Of a stretch of DNA of 5,329 bases, positions 1 to 5,329 are shown in pieces (position 1 is the first letter of the stretch; each line of letters opens with the position of its first letter). A program made the position numbers and the translations under genes. The DNA lies in contig JBBIUU010000153.1 in NCBI GenBank assembly GCA_037440125.1, forward strand, positions 1-5,329, read 5' to 3'. The DNA is from JAKAJA01 sp037440125 (GTDB lineage: Bacteria > Acidobacteriota > UBA4820 > DSQY01). The notes under the pieces were generated by a model. It made no database searches. It had not been told where the DNA came from and saw only the letters and a list, made by a program, of their open reading frames with translations.

Positions 1-24
1 GCGACGGGAAGAAAGGCCTGGCAT
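1..24 (-). CDS. Possible start of a further minus-strand gene, cut by the window edge
   Basis: An ATG at 24-22 follows GGAG (31-34 on the plus strand as CTCC) with a 6-base spacer, a sensible ribosome-binding distance. It opens a frame of eight codons, MPGLSSRR, that runs off the window. It would be the next gene after truD on the same strand, 104 bp downstream. Eight residues are too few to recognise a family, and the only support is the start-site geometry. It could equally be chance. Confidence 0.25.
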
Positions 25-45
25 TCACTTCTCCAATATGCCTTT

Positions 46-90
46 CGGACTGGCGCCCACCGTCCGGAGCCTAGCGCCAAAGGCGCGTAG
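46..90 (-). other. Two adjacent hairpins downstream of truD
   Basis: One inverted repeat is CGGAC (46-50) with GTCCG (62-66) around an 11-base loop that contains the palindrome GGCGCC. The other is CTAGCGCC (71-78) with GGCGCGTAG (82-90), an AAA loop and one bulged G, giving an eight-pair stem. Neither is followed by a T-run on the minus strand, so they are not textbook intrinsic terminators. They lie between the truD stop and a possible next start at 24, so they could be attenuating or mRNA-stabilising structures, or simply high-GC chance pairings. I do not recognise a riboswitch class here. Confidence 0.3.
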
Positions 91-128
91 CCGGCCTTCC
101 CGGTATCCGAGCATGAATCGGCAGTGTT

Positions 129-1124
129 TCAATCTCTCGAGGCGCGCTCGGGCGGGATGACCTCGATGCCGAAGTGCGCGAGGAGGACGCTCGCGTAACT
201 CCCGGGCGGAAGGAGGAAGCCGAACCGCGCGGTGGTGCCCTCGGCTTGGAGCTCGATGGGACCCGTGGGCGCGCGGAGGAAGCGCCTCGCGCCGGGTGCC
301 CTTGCGGCCGATACCTGCGCGGGACCGAGGCCGTGGCGCCCGAGGACCTCCGTTTCGAGCTCCCAAGCCCGTCCCTCGGGCCGGGGCATCTTCCCGCCGA
401 AGATGGGTCCCGTGGGCGAGGTCTCCAGGGCGGCCGTGCGCACCGCGAGGGCCTCGTCCACGTCGAGCGCGACGAACTCGCCGCCCGTCTCGTGCTTCTT
501 CATGAGGTCCCCCTGCACGGGCCCGGGGTAGAGTCCCAGCCGCTGGCGTCGCTCGAGGAGGTCGTTGAAGAGCACCGACTGGAAGACCGACACGGCGAAG
601 CGGGAGGAACGGAAGGGCCCACGGGAGCGGATCCCGAGGAAGGCGCGCCGTCCCTCCTCGATGGCCGAGCCGTCGGCGAATCGCTGGGGGCCGAAGGCGT
701 TGGGGAAGCCCTCGCGCTCGGCGAGGACGCACCGGGCCTCGAGCGCCTCCACGTCGCCCGGAAAGTCGAGCTCCACGGTCACCGTGAACCGGTTCCCGCG
801 CAGCTTCCCCGTGCGGAGCTTGTGCGCGTGACGCTTCGTCCAGAGGACCTCCACGCCCATGTCCTGGAGCACCTGCACCGCGCGACGCTCGAGGCGGCCG
901 GGGAGGGAGAAGGTCTGCAGCGCCACGGCGTCGCGGTCCTTGTGCCCCGCGCAGCCGAGGTCCTCCTCGCCCACGCGGAGGGCGCGCTGGAGCTGCTTGA
1001 GGAGGAAGGGGGTGGACATGCCCGCGCGGCGCGTCCAGAGGTAGACGTGGTCGCCCCGCCCGCTGACCTCGAAGAGGGGCACCTCCTCGACGACGAAGGT
1101 TCGCGGGGACTGGCGGAACCTCAT
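129..1124 (-). CDS. truD: tRNA pseudouridine(13) synthase TruD
   Basis: This cytoplasmic enzyme isomerises uridine 13 in the D-arm of certain tRNAs to pseudouridine. The 331-residue product carries the family landmarks. An N-terminal FVVEEV stretch sits at 10-15. CAGHKDRDAV at 58-67 holds the catalytic aspartate Asp63, equivalent to Asp80 of the E. coli enzyme. GNRF (110-113) matches the conserved Asn129/Phe131 pair of E. coli. PNAFGPQRF is at 141-149, SVFQSVLFNDLL at 179-190, and the closing LPPGSYASVLL at 305-315. The protein is slightly shorter than the 349-residue E. coli protein, mostly at the N-terminus. Arg4 falls where E. coli has Lys21, and the usual QRFG is QRFA here. The chosen ATG overlaps the larC stop as ATGA. 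No Shine-Dalgarno site precedes it, so translation probably relies on coupling to larC. The same frame stays open upstream through larC, but that part is low-complexity shadow. Confidence 0.95.
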   Translation of the reverse strand: MRFRQSPRTFVVEEVPLFEVSGRGDHVYLWTRRAGMSTPFLLKQLQRALRVGEEDLGCAGHKDRDAVALQTFSLPGRLERRAVQVLQDMGVEVLWTKRHAHKLRTGKLRGNRFTVTVELDFPGDVEALEARCVLAEREGFPNAFGPQRFADGSAIEEGRRAFLGIRSRGPFRSSRFAVSVFQSVLFNDLLERRQRLGLYPGPVQGDLMKKHETGGEFVALDVDEALAVRTAALETSPTGPIFGGKMPRPEGRAWELETEVLGRHGLGPAQVSAARAPGARRFLRAPTGPIELQAEGTTARFGFLLPPGSYASVLLAHFGIEVIPPERASRD

Positions 1125-2272
1125 GGCAGGAGGGGGCGCAGGTCCTGGAGGAGCTGGAGGGGCGTCAGGCCAGCACGCTCGGCCAGGGCCTTGAGGTCCT
1201 CCCACTCGGGATGCGACCGGCGACGTCCCGAGGGCAGGGCGACGACCTTCACGCGCAGAGGTCCGTGGGGCGTCTCCACGCTCTCTTCCTCGCGGGGCAG
1301 CTCGCGGCGGGACCAGGTGGCGAAGCGCGCGCCGATGGTGGTGGTGTGCTCCATGAGCAGGTCCGCGAAGCGCGGCTCGTCGCCTGCCGGGCATAGGACC
1401 GCCACGGTCCATCCGGGTCGGCCCTTCTTGGCCTGGACGGGCATCGCACAGACGTCGAGTGCGCCGAGGCCGCGCAGGGTGTCGAGGGCGCCGGCCAGGA
1501 GCTCGGGGCTCATGTCGTCCAGCTGGGCTTCGACCACGCCCACCAGGCCTTCGAGGGGCTCTTCGGCAAGGAGCATGGCGCGGAGGACGTTGGGAGCTCC
1601 CGTCGTATCCTTGGTCCCGGCGCCGTAGCCCGTCCCCTTCAGGACGCCGCGCGGCAGGGGGCCGAAGGAGGAGGAGAGCGTGGTCGCGAGGGCGGCTCCT
1701 GTGGGCGTGGTGCGCTCCATGGCGGGGCCGAAGGAGAAGACCGGCACGTCCCTCACGAGCTCCGCAACGGCCGGCGGCGGGACGGGGAAGGTGCCGTGCT
1801 CCATCGTCGTGAACCCCGAGCCCAGGTTCAGCGGGCCGCATGCGACGCGCGGCGAGCCGAGGGCGTGCCACGCGGCGCAGGCACCCACGATGTCGGCGAT
1901 GGCGTCGGCCGCGCCCACCTCGTGGAAGTGGACCCTCTCCACGGGGCAGCCGTGCACCTTGGCCTCGGCCTGGGCGAGGCGCTCGAAGGCGGCGCAAGCG
2001 GCGTCCTTCACGGCCGCGGGCAGGAGCGACGAGAGGATGAGCGCCGTGATGTCCGGAAGCCCGCGGTGGGGGTTGGGGCCCGCCCAGCTCACCGTGCCGG
2101 AGGTGGCCTGGACGCCCTGGCGGCGGACCTTTTCGAACGAGAAAGAAAGGCCCTGGAGCCCGAGGGACCCCACGGCGGCGTTCACCGCGCCGGGGTCCGC
2201 TCCGAGGTCCACGAGGGCCGATACGGTCATGTCGCCCGCCATGCCCATGAAGGGGTCGAGGTAGAGGATCAT
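1121..2272 (-). CDS. larC: Nickel-pincer cofactor (NPN) biosynthesis protein LarC
   Basis: LarC is the CTP-dependent cyclometallase that inserts nickel into the bisthiocarboxylated pyridinium mononucleotide made by LarB and LarE. The product is the cofactor of lactate racemase LarA and its relatives. The 383-residue product begins with the typical MILYLDPFMGMAGDM. It then shows HFHEVGAADAIADI (115-128), HGTFPVPPPA (159-168), ERTTPTGAAL (186-195), LDDMSPE (251-257), KKGRPG (282-287), TTIGAR (311-316) and HPEWEDLK (354-361). The N-terminal and C-terminal halves form one continuous frame, unlike Lactobacillus larC, which needs a programmed frameshift. The ATG at 2272 matches the family start. 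A TTG at 2293 would add seven residues (MLLRFSH) that the family does not have. Neither start has a clear Shine-Dalgarno site. The stop overlaps truD by 4 bp. No larA, larB or larE is in the window. Confidence 0.95.
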   Translation of the reverse strand: MILYLDPFMGMAGDMTVSALVDLGADPGAVNAAVGSLGLQGLSFSFEKVRRQGVQATSGTVSWAGPNPHRGLPDITALILSSLLPAAVKDAACAAFERLAQAEAKVHGCPVERVHFHEVGAADAIADIVGACAAWHALGSPRVACGPLNLGSGFTTMEHGTFPVPPPAVAELVRDVPVFSFGPAMERTTPTGAALATTLSSSFGPLPRGVLKGTGYGAGTKDTTGAPNVLRAMLLAEEPLEGLVGVVEAQLDDMSPELLAGALDTLRGLGALDVCAMPVQAKKGRPGWTVAVLCPAGDEPRFADLLMEHTTTIGARFATWSRRELPREEESVETPHGPLRVKVVALPSGRRRSHPEWEDLKALAERAGLTPLQLLQDLRPLLP

Positions 2273-2292
2273 GTGAGAAAAGCGCAAAAGCA

Positions 2293-2320
2293 ATTTCGGA
2301 TTTCGGAATAGGGATTTCGG
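2293..2320 (+). repeat. Short 7-bp tandem array, ATTTCGG type
   Basis: Four contiguous heptamers are visible on the plus strand: ATTTCGG at 2293-2299, ATTTCGG at 2300-2306, AATAGGG at 2307-2313 and ATTTCGG at 2314-2320. A degenerate unit may follow. The array lies just upstream of larC, 21 bp before its ATG, and contains the unlikely TTG start. It points the opposite way to the GGGATTT array at 2364-2517. Some minus-strand stretches (AAATCCC) can pair with units of that array. The 43 bp between the two arrays (2321-2363) show nothing I recognise. Confidence 0.75.
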
Positions 2321-2363
2321 AAAGGTTTAGGACCACCATTCATGCGAACACTCCACTGGGCTT

Positions 2364-2398
2364 GTTTCCCAAATTCCAAATCCCAAATCCCACATCCC
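2364..2398 (-). repeat. 7-bp tandem array, GGGATTT type, left of the gap
   Basis: Read on the minus strand from the gap, the units are GGGATGT, GGGATTT, GGGATTT, GGAATTT and GGGAAAC, five contiguous heptamers that degenerate away from the gap. The 19-base string ATCCCAAATCCCACATCCC (plus strand 2380-2398) recurs exactly on the far side of the Ns. Three heptamers make 21 bp, so the array stays open as a repeating Gly-Ile-Trp-Asp-Leu-Gly-Phe frame. This produces spurious ORFs and is not evidence of coding. Confidence 0.85.
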
Positions 2399-2498
2399 NN
2401 NNNNNNNNNNNNNNNNNNNNNNNNNNNNNNNNNNNNNNNNNNNNNNNNNNNNNNNNNNNNNNNNNNNNNNNNNNNNNNNNNNNNNNNNNNNNNNNNNN
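2399..2498. other. Assembly gap of exactly 100 Ns
   Basis: The run of Ns is exactly 100 long, the conventional placeholder for a scaffold gap of unknown size. Both edges lie inside the same heptamer array, so the missing DNA is probably more repeat. Additional unique sequence or a gene cannot be excluded. The real distance between plsC and larC is therefore unknown, and no operon link across this point should be assumed. Confidence 0.95.
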
Positions 2499-2517
2499 AT
2501 CCCAAATCCCACATCCC
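2499..2517 (-). repeat. 7-bp tandem array, GGGATTT type, right of the gap
   Basis: This is the continuation of the array beyond the Ns. On the minus strand it reads GGGATGT, GGGATTT and a partial GGGAT before the gap. It starts only four bases after the plsC stop codon. The 19 bp are identical to 2380-2398. The shared order, GGGATGT followed by GGGATTT units, hints at a 21-bp higher-order period. Confidence 0.85.
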
Positions 2518-2521
2518 GATT

Positions 2522-3310
2522 TCAAGTTCCTTCCTTGCGTAGTCCCCTCAAGAGCGCCTCCTCGATGCGCGAGCGGGCGGTCTGGACGAGGTCGTTCCGG
2601 TCCTGGTAGGAGAGCCCCTTCACCGAGATGGGCTCCAGAAACTCGACCTGGATGGTTCCGGGGATGACGAGGAAGTTGTGCCGGCCCTGGACCTCCCGCG
2701 CACCGTGGAGGACGAAGGGCACGATGGGCACGCCCACCTCCGTGGCCACGATGAAAGGCCCCTTCTTGAAGGGGAGCATGAGGGCTTCGGTGCGGTTCCG
2801 CGTGCCCTCGGGGAACGCCACGATGGAGAGGCCCGTCTCCCGCATCCGCGCGCCGAGCTGGTTCATGGTCTTGTGCGCCCTGGCGGGGTTCTTCCGGTCG
2901 ATGAAGGGGAAGCCGGCCGCCCAGAGCGCCCAGCCGAAGATGGGCATGTAGATGATCTCGTGCTTGGGGAGGAACCGGTAGTAGTAGTCCTTGAGGGTCG
3001 CGATCATGGCGTAGATGTCGAAGTTGCTGGCGTGGTTCCCCACCAGGACCTGCGGCGCGTCTTTCCGCACATGCTCGAGACCGACCACTTCGAGCTTCAC
3101 CCCCGCGAGCCAGAAGATGATGACGGACCAGATGTTCCCGAGGTAGAAGCAGATCTGCCCGCCGCTGAAGGGGCTGAGGAAAATCACGAGGGTTCCGAAG
3201 ACGAAGACCATGATCCAGATGGCGACGTGGACCACGATGCTGCGGAGGATGAGGAGGAGCAACGGTAAAGCCGGGGCGACGCGCGCCTGCGCCGTGTGGG
3301 AGCTATCCAA
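2522..3310 (-). CDS. plsC: 1-acyl-sn-glycerol-3-phosphate acyltransferase (PlsC family)
   Basis: This membrane enzyme transfers an acyl chain to the 2-position of lysophosphatidic acid, giving phosphatidic acid for phospholipid synthesis. The 262-residue product has two hydrophobic N-terminal stretches (about 15-46 and 53-70). All four acyltransferase blocks follow: NHASNFD (92-98; His93 and Asp98 of the catalytic HX4D), GFPFIDR (133-139), FPEGTR (166-171) and VPIVPF (194-199). There is no in-frame ATG before the first membrane segment. The best start is TTG at 3310, which has GGAGGAA at an ideal distance. The next methionine, Met34, would cut into the first helix. It lies 46 bp after the M50 protease gene. 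A perfect TATAAT stands between them, so it may have its own promoter. Related lysophospholipid acyltransferases share these motifs, so the exact acceptor is inferred from the family. Confidence 0.9.
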   Translation of the reverse strand: MDSSHTAQARVAPALPLLLLILRSIVVHVAIWIMVFVFGTLVIFLSPFSGGQICFYLGNIWSVIIFWLAGVKLEVVGLEHVRKDAPQVLVGNHASNFDIYAMIATLKDYYYRFLPKHEIIYMPIFGWALWAAGFPFIDRKNPARAHKTMNQLGARMRETGLSIVAFPEGTRNRTEALMLPFKKGPFIVATEVGVPIVPFVLHGAREVQGRHNFLVIPGTIQVEFLEPISVKGLSYQDRNDLVQTARSRIEEALLRGLRKEGT

Positions 3311-3316
3311 TGGCTC

Positions 3317-3323
3317 TTCCTCC
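3317..3323 (-). promoter_or_regulatory. Shine-Dalgarno site that fixes a TTG start for plsC
   Basis: The minus strand reads GGAGGAA here, with eight bases between the GGAGG core and the TTG at 3310-3308. No ATG or GTG in the plsC frame has comparable support. Confidence 0.65.
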
Positions 3324-3330
3324 GGCCGAC

Positions 3331-3336
3331 ATTATA
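3331..3336 (-). promoter_or_regulatory. Possible -10 box upstream of plsC
   Basis: The minus strand carries a perfect TATAAT at 3336-3331 in an otherwise GC-rich region. The best -35 match is weak: TTAGCG at 3360-3355, three of six consensus bases at an 18-bp spacing, overlapping the protease gene stop. Transcription would begin near 3324, immediately before the ribosome site, leaving a leader of only about 14 bases. It is plausible as an internal promoter but unproven. Confidence 0.35.
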
Positions 3337-3356
3337 AAAGGATTTGGCACCCGACG

Positions 3357-4058
3357 CTAACGGACAACGGCACCCAACAAGTTGAGCGGAATCCAGATGA
3401 TTCCGAGCTCAAGCGCAGTTGCGATGGGCGAGAGGATGAGATTCAGCAGCGGCGTGAGGAAGAGGATGAGCAGGAGGATGGGACCGAAGCGGCGGATCTC
3501 CTCGTAGGCCCGGCCCAGGGAGCCCGGCAGGAGCGCCGAGAGCACCCACGACCCGTCGAGGGGCGGGATGGGGATGAAGTTGAACGCCGCGAGGACCACG
3601 TTGATGCGTGCGAGTTGGAGAATCCAGGCTATGGGACTGTCCTGAGAGGCGGCCTGCTGGTTGAATTGGCTCACGCCAGTGAAGAGCAAGACCACCGATA
3701 GAACCACTGTAGTCAGGACGGCCACGAGCAGGTTGCTCGCGGGGCCCGCGGCGCCCACCAGCGCGCCGTCGCGGCGGATGTGGCGGAAGTTGCGGGTGAT
3801 GACCGGCACGGGCTTCGCCCATCCGAAGACGGGGCCGCCCGCCAGGGCCAGAACCAGCGGCAGGAAGACCGTGCCCAGCCAATCGATGTGCGGGATAGGA
3901 TTGAGCGTGATCCGGCCGAGCATCCGTGCCGTGGGGTCGCCCATCTTGTCGGCCATCCAGGCGTGTGCGCTCTCGTGGACCGAAAGCGAGAAGAGGACGA
4001 TGAGGAGGTCCAGGGCGACGCGAAGGAGGCCGAGGGGCGAGAGGTCGAGGTGGTTCAT
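3357..4058 (-). CDS. Site-2 protease family intramembrane zinc metalloprotease (peptidase M50)
   Basis: This is a predicted polytopic membrane protease that would cleave peptide bonds within the membrane. Its substrate is unknown. The 233-residue product has the zinc motif HESAH (His28, Glu29, His32) in the first membrane segment, about 11-34. Further hydrophobic segments lie near 61-80, 99-126, 143-163, 190-209 and 213-231. The third zinc ligand is expected from NFIPIPPLDG (160-169; Asp168), the family's NxxPxxxLDG motif. Size and layout fit the compact, PDZ-less M50 group (YwhC-like) rather than RseP or SpoIVFB with extra domains. All catalytic residues are present, so it should be active. 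The ATG at 4058 has only a modest GGAG 11 bases upstream. It lies 54 bp after the PP-loop gene and 46 bp before plsC, suggesting one transcript. No sigma or anti-sigma gene is nearby to suggest a substrate. Confidence 0.92.
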   Translation of the reverse strand: MNHLDLSPLGLLRVALDLLIVLFSLSVHESAHAWMADKMGDPTARMLGRITLNPIPHIDWLGTVFLPLVLALAGGPVFGWAKPVPVITRNFRHIRRDGALVGAAGPASNLLVAVLTTVVLSVVLLFTGVSQFNQQAASQDSPIAWILQLARINVVLAAFNFIPIPPLDGSWVLSALLPGSLGRAYEEIRRFGPILLLILFLTPLLNLILSPIATALELGIIWIPLNLLGAVVR

Positions 4059-4081
4059 GGGGCGGAAGTCTCCGGGGGAAG

Positions 4082-4102
4082 GGCGGCCGGCCGTCGGCCG
4101 CC
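4082..4102 (-). other. GC-rich hairpin between PP-loop and protease genes
   Basis: GGCGGCCG (4082-4089) and CGGCCGCC (4095-4102) form a perfect eight-pair all-GC stem with a five-base loop. It lies in the 54-bp space after the TAG of the PP-loop gene. No T-run follows on the minus strand, so a classical intrinsic terminator is unlikely. An mRNA-processing or stability element is possible, as is chance in such GC-rich DNA. Confidence 0.45.
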
Positions 4103-4112
4103 GGGGGTCACG

Positions 4113-5225
4113 CTAGAGCCGCATGGGGCCGAGGACGCCCTCGTCGAGCAGGGGCGCCACGTCGTAGACGCGGGGCTCCGCGCCTCCGCCCGTGGCGGTC
4201 ACCACCACGCTGGGCTCGGTCTTGGCGTCGCAGAAGCGGGCCACGATGGCGGCGCAGAGGCGCTCCTGCTCGGGGCCGGGCAGGGACTCGTCGGTGAGCG
4301 CCAGAGGTCCCTGCGCGTCGCGGGCCTCCAGGCGCACGCGCCCCTCGGCGAAGCGCTCGAGGAAGTCGTTCTCGCGCTCGTTGCGGCCCACGACGAGCTT
4401 GAGGCCCGGCCCGAGGCGGAAGTGACGTCCGAGCTTGAGGAGTGAGACGTCCTCCCACCCCATGCGCTCCTTGCCGCGGTGCGTCATCTTGTCGCGGAAC
4501 TTCCGGGCGTAGGCCTCGTCCGTGAGGAAGCAGCACCCGCCGGCGGGGAGCGGGTAGTCGGTGATGCCCAGGGCCTCGATGAGATCCATCTGCTTCCGCC
4601 GGCCGCGGCCCTGGAAGCCCAACAGCTTCTCCCGGTCCACGAGGCCCGCCTGCTCGGCGAGCGTGGGCTTGAGGCGCTTGGCCGAGAGGGGTCTCAGGAG
4701 GCGGCCCTCGAGCCCCGAGTCCTTCTCGATGATGCGCATGGTGTCCTTGCGCTGGCTCATGGGCCGCTGGCCCAGGACCTCGCCCGTGGCGATGAAGTCG
4801 GCGCCCTCGCGCTCCATGATGGCCCTGGCCTTCTTGAGCATGTGGGCGCGGCAGTCGATGCAGGGGTTCATGTGGGCGCCGTAGCCGTGCTTGGGGTTGA
4901 AGACCACCTCGAGGTAGTCCTCGCGCAGGTCCACGATCTCCACGGGAACGTTCAGGTCGGCGCCCGCGCGGAGGCCCTCGTGGCGGAGCTTCCTGGGATC
5001 CTCGTCGGCCTTCGCGGTGGCTCGCTTGTGGTCCGACACGCAGAACCCCGTGGAGAAGTTCACGCCGAGCACCTCCACGCCCTGCTCCTGGAGGAGCTTG
5101 GCGGCGAGGGTCGAATCGAGGCCCCCCGACATGAGGACGATGGCCTTCGCCCGGCGGTGCGGGGGTTGGGTCTCCGCCCCTGCGGGCTCGGCGGTGGCGG
5201 TGGGCGCGTCTCGGTCCTCGGGCAT
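4113..5225 (-). CDS. PP-loop ATPase, predicted tRNA thiouridine synthase with C-terminal NFACT-R-like domain
   Basis: This is a predicted tRNA thiolation enzyme: it would use ATP to adenylate a uridine and then replace its oxygen with sulfur. The 370-residue product opens with a Pro/Ala/Glu-rich tail (1-25). The PP-loop SGGLDS (33-38) sits after the first beta strand. NPCIDC (120-125) carries a CxxC typical of the ThiI/MnmA-like group, and ATGEV (146-150) follows. PAGGCCFLTD (227-236) holds the conserved cysteine, here doubled (Cys231, Cys232). From about 255 to 345, SLLKLGRHFR and LKLVVGRNERENDFL resemble the NFACT-R RNA-binding domain known to be fused to such synthases. The rhodanese and THUMP domains of classical ThiI are absent, as is the MnmA C-terminal layout, so which uridine is modified is open. 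LarE is unlikely. The ATG at 5225 follows a strong GGAGGGAGG. It is the first gene of the minus-strand run. Confidence 0.85.
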   Translation of the reverse strand: MPEDRDAPTATAEPAGAETQPPHRRAKAIVLMSGGLDSTLAAKLLQEQGVEVLGVNFSTGFCVSDHKRATAKADEDPRKLRHEGLRAGADLNVPVEIVDLREDYLEVVFNPKHGYGAHMNPCIDCRAHMLKKARAIMEREGADFIATGEVLGQRPMSQRKDTMRIIEKDSGLEGRLLRPLSAKRLKPTLAEQAGLVDREKLLGFQGRGRRKQMDLIEALGITDYPLPAGGCCFLTDEAYARKFRDKMTHRGKERMGWEDVSLLKLGRHFRLGPGLKLVVGRNERENDFLERFAEGRVRLEARDAQGPLALTDESLPGPEQERLCAAIVARFCDAKTEPSVVVTATGGGAEPRVYDVAPLLDEGVLGPMRL

Positions 5226-5229
5226 GAAA

Positions 5230-5238
5230 CCTCCCTCC
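5230..5238 (-). promoter_or_regulatory. Strong Shine-Dalgarno site of the PP-loop gene
   Basis: The minus strand reads GGAGGGAGG. The first GGAGG ends eight bases before the ATG at 5225-5223. This is the strongest ribosome site in the window and supports the chosen start, despite the low-complexity N-terminal tail it implies. Confidence 0.75.
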
Positions 5239-5329
5239 GAAGGGTACCATACCGATCGAGCCGGGGCGGGTATTCCAACGCGCGTCTTGTACCGCGTGCG
5301 GGCGCCTCTTAAACTCAGGAGAGGAGGGC
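5239..5329. other. Upstream region of the minus-strand gene run; possible neighbour edge
   Basis: These 91 bp carry no convincing sigma-70 promoter for the minus strand. TTGGAA (5277-5272) and TATGGT (5250-5245) are 21 bp apart, which is too far. On the plus strand the final bases contain AGGAGAGGAGG (5317-5327), a good ribosome site for a divergent gene that would start just past the edge. The same stretch read on the minus strand has TGA and TAA, so it could also be the tail of an upstream gene. The sequence does not decide between these. Confidence 0.3.

Noticed and set aside
25..114. 29-residue ORF starting MLGYREG after truD
   Set aside because: There is no ribosome site before its ATG. 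It is the tail of a shadow frame, and its codon choice does not resemble the neighbouring genes.
174..1628. 484-residue open frame on the plus strand opposite truD and larC
   Set aside because: Its composition is Arg/Gly/Glu-rich with no recognisable motif. Both genes beneath it are strongly conserved families on the other strand. Long antisense frames are expected at this GC content.
129..2339. Apparent 736-residue fusion ending in TruD
   Set aside because: The upstream 400 or so residues are the out-of-frame reading of larC, low-complexity and Arg/Pro/Gly-rich. TruD homology starts at the ATG at 1124, which has the ATGA overlap with the larC stop.
2269..2514. Open frames through the N gap with Trp-Asp-Leu-Gly repeats
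   Set aside because: They arise because three 7-bp units make a 21-bp in-frame period. They cross unknown bases and end at the larC start. There is no sign of a real protein.
2364..2517. CRISPR array
   Set aside because: The units are 7 bp and contiguous, without the 25-40 bp repeats and unique spacers of CRISPR, and no cas gene is present.
4113..5225. Idea that the PP-loop gene is LarE, completing a nickel-pincer pathway with larC
   Set aside because: The NPCIDC and PAGGC motifs, the length of 370 residues and the NFACT-R-like tail fit tRNA thiouridine synthases. LarE is shorter and has different cysteine motifs.
4479..5312. 277-residue open frame on the plus strand opposite the PP-loop gene
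   Set aside because: It is an Ala/Leu/Gly/Glu-rich mirror of a well-supported minus-strand gene, with no motif of its own.

Overview
The window is a piece of a high-GC bacterial chromosome, most likely a contig from an uncultured bacterium. All five well-supported genes lie on the minus strand, so the text below follows transcription from right to left. Long arginine/proline-rich open frames opposite the real genes are the usual by-product of high GC. The phylum cannot be fixed from sequence alone. No rRNA, tRNA, transposase, phage gene, CRISPR array or plasmid function was seen.

Right block (about 3310-5225). First comes a PP-loop ATPase of the tRNA-thiouridine-synthase type with a C-terminal NFACT-R-like region, behind a strong Shine-Dalgarno site. 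After 54 bp holding a GC-rich hairpin comes a six-helix-type site-2 protease family protein (M50). After a further 46 bp, which contain a perfect TATAAT, comes a PlsC-type 1-acylglycerol-3-phosphate acyltransferase that appears to start at TTG. Short gaps and shared strand suggest co-transcription, possibly with an extra promoter before plsC.

Middle (2273-2521). This is an AT-richer intergenic stretch made of two families of 7-bp tandem repeats in opposite orientation. One of them is interrupted by exactly 100 Ns. The same 19 bp sits on both sides of the Ns, so the gap is best read as a tandem array that the assembler could not resolve. Its true length is unknown.

Left block (129-2272). larC (nickel-pincer cofactor cyclometallase) overlaps truD (tRNA pseudouridine-13 synthase) by 4 bp as ATGA, the layout of translational coupling. 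Downstream, 104 bp with two hairpins lead to a possible start of a further minus-strand gene at the window edge.

Functionally this looks mostly like housekeeping: two tRNA-modification enzymes at the two ends, two membrane proteins (lipid synthesis and intramembrane proteolysis), and one cofactor-maturation enzyme whose usual partners LarB, LarE and LarA are absent here. I see no clear new multi-gene system. The most unusual parts are the heptamer arrays, the larC-truD coupling, and the PP-loop/NFACT-R fusion.
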